DNA from: Pomphorhynchus laevis
Lineage: Eukaryota > Acanthocephala > Palaeacanthocephala > Echinorhynchida > Pomphorhynchidae
DNA: 64,000 nt
Direction of reading: 5' to 3'
Assembly: GCA_012934845.2 (NCBI GenBank)
Contig: WNNJ02003128.1
Coordinates: 1-64,000, forward strand
The number at the start of each line of letters is the position of its first letter. The first letter of the stretch is position 1. This document shows, piece after piece, positions 59,614 to 64,000 of this stretch. The position numbers and the translations under genes are program-made. The notes beneath the pieces are model-generated. The model ran no database searches. It was not told where the DNA came from and saw only the letters and a program-made list of their open reading frames with translations.

Positions 59614-62472
59614 TCTCTTTCGCCACAGCACACGGTTTCCGCCTCGGTCTCCTCAACACTAGATCTATTCTCAATAAATCCGATCTTATCCTCAACCTAT
59701 TCACCAAGCAATCCATCGATCTCTTCTGCCTCACCGAATCCTGGCACTCAGATTCCGACGACCTCTCCATTCGCCGTCTGCTCTCTGCCGGTTGCTCCCT
59801 AGTCGAATCCGCCCGCCCCCTCAGCTCATGCCCTTCTAAATCCTCTAATCATGGCGGCATCGTCGCATTCGCGCGTCACCCAGCGTCTCTTCGCAAAATC
59901 AATCCCCCTTTCAGTCCTTGCTCTTTTGAATTGCTCACTTGTCGTTATTCTAACCCGATCACTCTAGATCTCGCCATTGTATACCGTCCTGGTTCATCAG
60001 CTCCTACAGCCTTATTTTTTACCGAACTCGCTGACCTCCTTTCTCATTGTTCTTTGTCCTCAATCCCTTCACTCGTTCTAGGCGACTTCAATATCCGCCT
60101 AGACCGCCCCTCTTCCACAGATTCCATCCGCTTCATCAACATTCTATCCAACTACAATTACAAACTAATCTCCACTGCCCCCACACATATACTTGGCGGG
60201 GCACTCGACATCATCGCTGTCCCCGATCATTTTGCTGCCCACACCTCACTGTCCATCTCTGATCCTGGTCTATCCGATCACTTTCTTATCACCCTTGATA
60301 TCGCTCGCAACCACACCCCTCCTCACACACCTACAATCCTACGTCGCCCTTGGAGAAATCTTGACCTTTCCCTTCTCCGCTCTGCCTTACTCAAATCGTC
60401 TCTATCATTACCCACAATAACATATTCATCTCCTCACGATCTCGCCTTTCTTTTCGACTGAACTCACATCCACTCTCGATATTCTCTTGCCCTTCAAGTC
60501 TCACCCACACCGTCGCTTGCACCGTGCCCCATGGTTTGACATCCAATGCCTACTCTCAAAGCGTCGACTCCGCCATGCTTTTCGAGTCTATCACCGCTCT
60601 CTCAGACGCGATTTCCGCTCGATCACTCCGTCTTTCCGTGATTCCTATCTTGCTCTTCGCCGGTCTCATCTCAACCTACTACGTACCAAATGCAACTCCT
60701 TCTGGCAGCATAAAATAATCACTTCATTCAACTCTAAGACTCTCTGGCATACTTTTAACTCAATCCTGGCTCGTTCCTCTACGCCTTGCAACATCAATGC
60801 TAATGATTATTCGTCATTTCTCCAGACTAAAGTATCCACGCTGCTCTCTCACACCCCGGTCTCTATCCTATCCCACTCTGCCCAGTCTACTCTCATCCTT
60901 CCCGAACTCTTTCATCTTCTCCCTGTATCACCTACAGAAGTATCATCTGTCCTCATGTCCTTGCCCAACAAAACCTCACCTGCCGATCCCCTGCCTACCC
61001 ACATATTAAAATCTATATGCTCATCGATATCCCCATTTCTCACAACCTTGTTTAACTCGTCCATCCGCAGTCGTATCTTCCCTTCACACTGGAAATCCGC
61101 AATCGTTCGTCCCCTCCTTAAGAAACAATCGCTCGACCCCTCCCTTCCTTCTAGCTATCGCCCCATTTCACTACTCCCTACTCTTTCTAAGCTCTTAGAA
61201 CGCCTCATCTTAATACAAATCAACGCTTATCTCTCCTCATCCAATCTGTACCCTCCTTTCCAATCCGCTTTCCGCTCTAATAACTCGACAGAAATCGCAT
61301 GCATAAAAGTGTACAACGACTTACTCATTTCTCGAGACAAGGCTCTATATAGTGTTCTCATCTCCCTGGACCTCTCCTCCGCATTCGACATTGTCGACCA
61401 CTCCGTCCTCCTTTCTCGCCTTCGTTATGATTACGGCTTTTCTTCCTCCTCCGTAGCTTGGTTCGCCTCATATCTATCCGACCGTTCCTTTCGCGTCTGT
61501 TCTAATTCATCATCCTCCCCTCTCATCCCTATTTTTTGCGGGGTCCCACAAGGTTCAGTCCTAGGTCCCCTGCTTTTCTCTCTTTTGCTTGGCGATCTCT
61601 CTCCATTTATCAAACCTTACTCCTTTAACGTCATGCAATACGCCGATGACATTCTAATCTATGCTCATGCACCCGCACATCGCATACACGACATCGCCAT
61701 TTCTGCCTCCAACTGTCTCTCTTCTATCTACAAGCGTCTCTCCAATCTCCATCTCGTTCTAAACGCCGAAAAGTCCAAAATAATGTGGATCCTTCCCCGT
61801 AAACCAAGCATATCTCCTCCCGTTGTATCTTTTGCCTCATCGATCATCCCTGTAGTCCACAATCTCACTTTCTTAGGCTTCCATTTCGATGATCACCTTT
61901 CCCTTAAACCCTTCGTCCGTGACAAGGTCCGCTCGTCTAACTTAATTCTTCGTGACATCCGCCGTATCCGCCCCCTTATCGACTTCCGTTCTTGTATGTC
62001 TCTTCTTTCATCGCTTCTTTTCCCTAAAATCGATTACTGCCTTAGCCTTTTCGCCAATTCTCCAAAATCCATCATCCTACCCCTACAACGAATAATCAAC
62101 ACCGCCGTTCGAGTGCTCTTTCGCCTCCGTCGCTTCGACCACACATCCACATATTTTGCCCAACTCTCCTGGCCCACCATCCACATCCGCATCAAACTCC
62201 GCCTTCTTCTCATTACTTTTCGTCTCATCGCTGTCGGCTCCCCATCGTTCATCAACCTTCCTTTCTTAGACGATACTCGCCCCACCTCGCTATCGCTTCG
62301 TTCCTGTCATACCCTCTTACTCCACGTTCCTAATTACTCCAACAACTACAGTCTCCGATCCTTCCTCGTCGCCGCCTCACTCGCCTGGAATCAACTCCCT
62401 CTCGACGTCCGCCGCGCTCCCTCTTTTATCACATTCAAACACCTCCTCCGTTCACACCTTCTCGACGCCTGA
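59577..62472 (+). CDS. LINE-D ORF2: endonuclease and reverse transcriptase (one frameshift)
   Basis: ATG at 59577 overlaps the ORF1 end. Endonuclease in 59577-60461: GLLNTRSILNKSDLI, DLFCLTESWHSDSDDL, SLVLGDFNIRLDR, LDIIAVPDHF and LSDHFLITLDI. A two-base loss near 60455 (compared with D2) ends that frame; 60487-62472 continues with FKSHPHRRLHRAPWFDIQC, then RT: LLKKQSLDPSLPSSYRPISL, FRSNNSTEIACIKVYND, motif A VLISLDLSSAFDIVDHS, motif B CGVPQGSVLGPLLFSLLL, motif C MQYADDILIY, then AEKSKIMWILPRK, FDDHLSLKPFVRDKVR and the C-terminus LAWNQLPLDVRRAPSF. L2-type pattern. It nicks DNA and copies element RNA; with one shift it is probably inactive. Confidence 0.86.
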
Positions 62473-62504
62473 TTCACAGTTTTGTTTTTGTTGTGGTCAT
62501 GTAA

Positions 62505-62520
62505 GCGTGCGCTGGCACGC
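62505..62520 (+). promoter_or_regulatory. 3' hairpin of LINE-D
   Basis: GCGTGC and GCACGC pair around GCTG, 20-35 bases before the element end. Equivalent hairpins: 63808-63824 (GCGTAC/GTACGC), 3567-3582 and 45546-45561 (minus strand). Probably the RT recognition signal. Confidence 0.65.
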
Positions 62521-62555
62521 ATTTGCCACGTTAAAATAAATCTTTTTTTTAAAGG

Positions 62556-63091
62556 ATCCAGAGCTCTGCTACCAGCAATTTCATCTTTAAGAGACGGTAA
62601 CACTCGAGTGACATCGCCAGACAGCATGGCAGAATTGTTTGCATCCGCTTTTGAGCTGACACCAGATGCTTTCTCTAGCATATGTGGAGATGCAGCATCA
62701 CAACAGGTAGAAATTGGTTCTCCAGTTTTAACGATAACAGCACATGAGGTTTTTGTTGAATTGGCTAGGTTATCTAGATCATCAGCGGCAGGCCCCGATG
62801 ATATTCACCCCCAACTTCTTAAGTTACTTGCTCCTGTTCTGGCTGAGCAATTAGCCTCCATATTTGAGCTGAGCTTGCGCATTTCGAAGTTACCTGCTGC
62901 CTGGAAAAAAGCGATTGTAGTACCGATTTATAAAAATGGTGAAAAAGATGATCCGAATAACTATAGGGCAATAAGTCTAACTAGTGTTGTATGCAAAGTG
63001 ATTGAGCGCATACTAAACAGACGCATATATGATCATTTGAGTTCGCTAAGAATTCTCAATAATGCACAGCATGGATTTCGCCCTCGGCATT
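62556..63091 (+). mobile_element. LINE-E, RT start after the D insertion
   Basis: Continues LINE-E in frame: GSRALLPAISSLRDGNTRVT, MAELFASAFELTPDAF, SSAAGPDDIHPQLLKLLAP, WKKAIVVPIYKNGEKDDPNN, YRAISLTSVVCKVIERILN and AQHGFRPRHS. These are the fingers of the RT before motif A. It is cut at GGCATTC by the D3 insertion. Confidence 0.85.
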
Positions 63092-63868
63092 CCTACCTCG
63101 ACGCCTCGGCTTCGAACCTCCTTCCGTATCATTAAATTCTACAATTCTTCCTATCGTTGATAATCTCGTTTTCCTAGGCTTCCATTTTGACAACCGACTT
63201 TCACTTAAACCTTTCGTTAGAGATAAAGTACGCTTATCTACCTTGATACTCCGCAACCTCCGTCAAGTTCGTGGATTGATCGATTTCCCTTCTTGTATGA
63301 CTCTCATATCATCTCTCCTTTTTTCTAGACTCGATTATTGTCTTAGTCTATTTTCCAACTCACCTAAATCCACTCTTCTTCCCCTACAACGCATCGTCAA
63401 CGCAGCTGTCCGAATTCTCCTCCGTCTTCGTCGTTTTGATCATACATCCTACCATCTTGCTTCTCTCGATTTGCCTACAATTTATTGTCGTGTTCAAATT
63501 CGTCTTCTTATCGTTGCTTTCCGCCTTGTAACTTTTCATACCCCTTCATTTCTCAACCTTCCTTTTCTTGATAATTATCGTCCTGTTTACTGTTCCTTGC
63601 GTTCCTGTAATTCCCTTCTTTTACATGTCCCAAACTACTCTACCTCCTTTGGACTCCGCTCCTTCCTGGTGACTGCTCTTCTATCGTGGAATCATCTGCC
63701 CATTCATATACACCAATCAACTTCCCTGCAGTGCTTCAAACTACAAATCCGATCCCATAAAACAATTTATCTGCTTGACTTTTTCATTTTTGTTTGTGGA
63801 CTTGTAAGCGTACAGCTTGTACGCATTTGCCACATTAAATAAATTTGTATTATTATATTATTATTAAG
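63092..63868 (+). mobile_element. LINE-D3, 5'-truncated insertion
   Basis: C-terminal third of a D-family ORF2 (open frame 63243-63842): LVFLGFHFDNRLSLKPFVRD, LIDFPSCMTLISSLLFSRLD, LPLQRIVNAAVRILLRLRRF and HVPNYSTSFGLRSFLVTALL, then the 3' UTR with hairpin 63808-63824, AATAAATTTG and an (ATT)n tail. It is bracketed by the 7-bp direct repeat GGCATTC (63085-63091 and about 63871-63877). A diverged subfamily: its tail is ATT repeats whereas D ends in T. Confidence 0.85.
63808..63824 (+). promoter_or_regulatory. 3' hairpin of LINE-D3
   Basis: GCGTAC paired with GTACGC around AGCTT. Compared with LINE-D, the fifth pair changed from G-C to A-T on both strands of the stem. Confidence 0.65.
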
Positions 63869-64000
63869 GCATTCGAATATAAGTCCCGGAAGGCATGTGT
63901 GGAGTGTACTGGGTCGGAATACTCGTATCTCTTATCGACATTTACTGTTACTTCTTGGGTGGTTTCGTTGCGACACAAAGACTTCGCAGCTCCCTGATGT
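63869..64000. other. Sequence after the D3 insertion
   Basis: Begins with the second GGCATTC and should be the continuation of LINE-E, but the expected RT motif A is not readable within 130 bp. It is either a worn part of E or a rearranged flank. Confidence 0.4.

Larger units (their letters stand above)
58097..62555 (+). mobile_element. LINE-D, nearly full length
   Basis: 4.46 kb with 5' UTR (58097-58214), ORF1, ORF2, a 3' UTR with the hairpin at 62505-62520 and the end TTAAAATAAATCTTTTTTTT. It sits inside LINE-E: removing it joins GTGAAA to GGATCC and restores YVKGSRALLPAI. Two frameshifts at most, so it is the youngest-looking D copy here. The coding strand is strikingly rich in C and T, as in all D copies. 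Confidence 0.88.

Noticed and set aside
1-64000. tRNA, rRNA or snRNA genes
   Set aside because: No cloverleaf with A and B boxes and no recognisable rRNA or snRNA stretch was seen on either strand by reading; a covariance-model scan was not possible.

Overview
The window is from an AT-rich, intron-containing animal genome. One host gene with a spliced structure can be read with confidence; nearly everything else is transposon sequence, mostly non-LTR retrotransposons (LINEs) and Penelope-like elements (PLEs). The phylum cannot be fixed from the sequence. The element mix (CR1/L2-type LINEs, LINEs with a restriction-like endonuclease, PLEs, hammerhead satellites) occurs in many invertebrates.

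1-3.6 kb: a tandem array of about 292-bp units, each with a type I hammerhead ribozyme. It resembles the retrozymes (small self-cleaving repeats that form circular RNAs). Five units point left and six point right, so the array is a large inverted repeat. 3.6-12.6 kb: AT-rich DNA with PLE 3' ends, a fossil LTR-element gag region, a LINE fragment, an unrecognised 0.6-kb unit and a foldback repeat. 12.6-16.5 kb: a two-exon gene for V-type ATPase subunit G, 112 codons, whose 3.5-kb intron is full of PLE 3' ends. 18-25 kb: a GC-richer LINE C-terminus, then several PLE copies, including one with a recognisable but broken reverse transcriptase.

25.1-40.4 kb: a stack of nested LINEs, all on the minus strand. 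A CR1/L2-like LINE (called G here) is split in two. The 14.1 kb between its halves is bracketed by the 7-bp direct repeat CACTTTC, and the reading frame of G resumes across it. Inside are two near-identical copies of a 607-codon reverse transcriptase (A), two relatives carrying a restriction-like endonuclease (RLE1, RLE2), a further reverse transcriptase (F) and two elements with ORF1 plus AP-endonuclease regions (B and C). 40.4-55.5 kb: decayed CR1-like (E) and L2-like (D) LINEs on both strands. 55.5-64 kb: an E element interrupted by a nearly complete D element and, further on, by a short D copy.

The parts connect in two ways. The LINEs provide reverse transcriptases with defined 3' ends: family D ends in a small hairpin kept by paired changes. 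The short non-coding repeats (hammerhead units and PLE 3' ends) carry conserved RNA folds and no protein of their own; animal retrozymes are thought to move with PLE machinery, and both are present here. The letters A to G are labels used only in this annotation.
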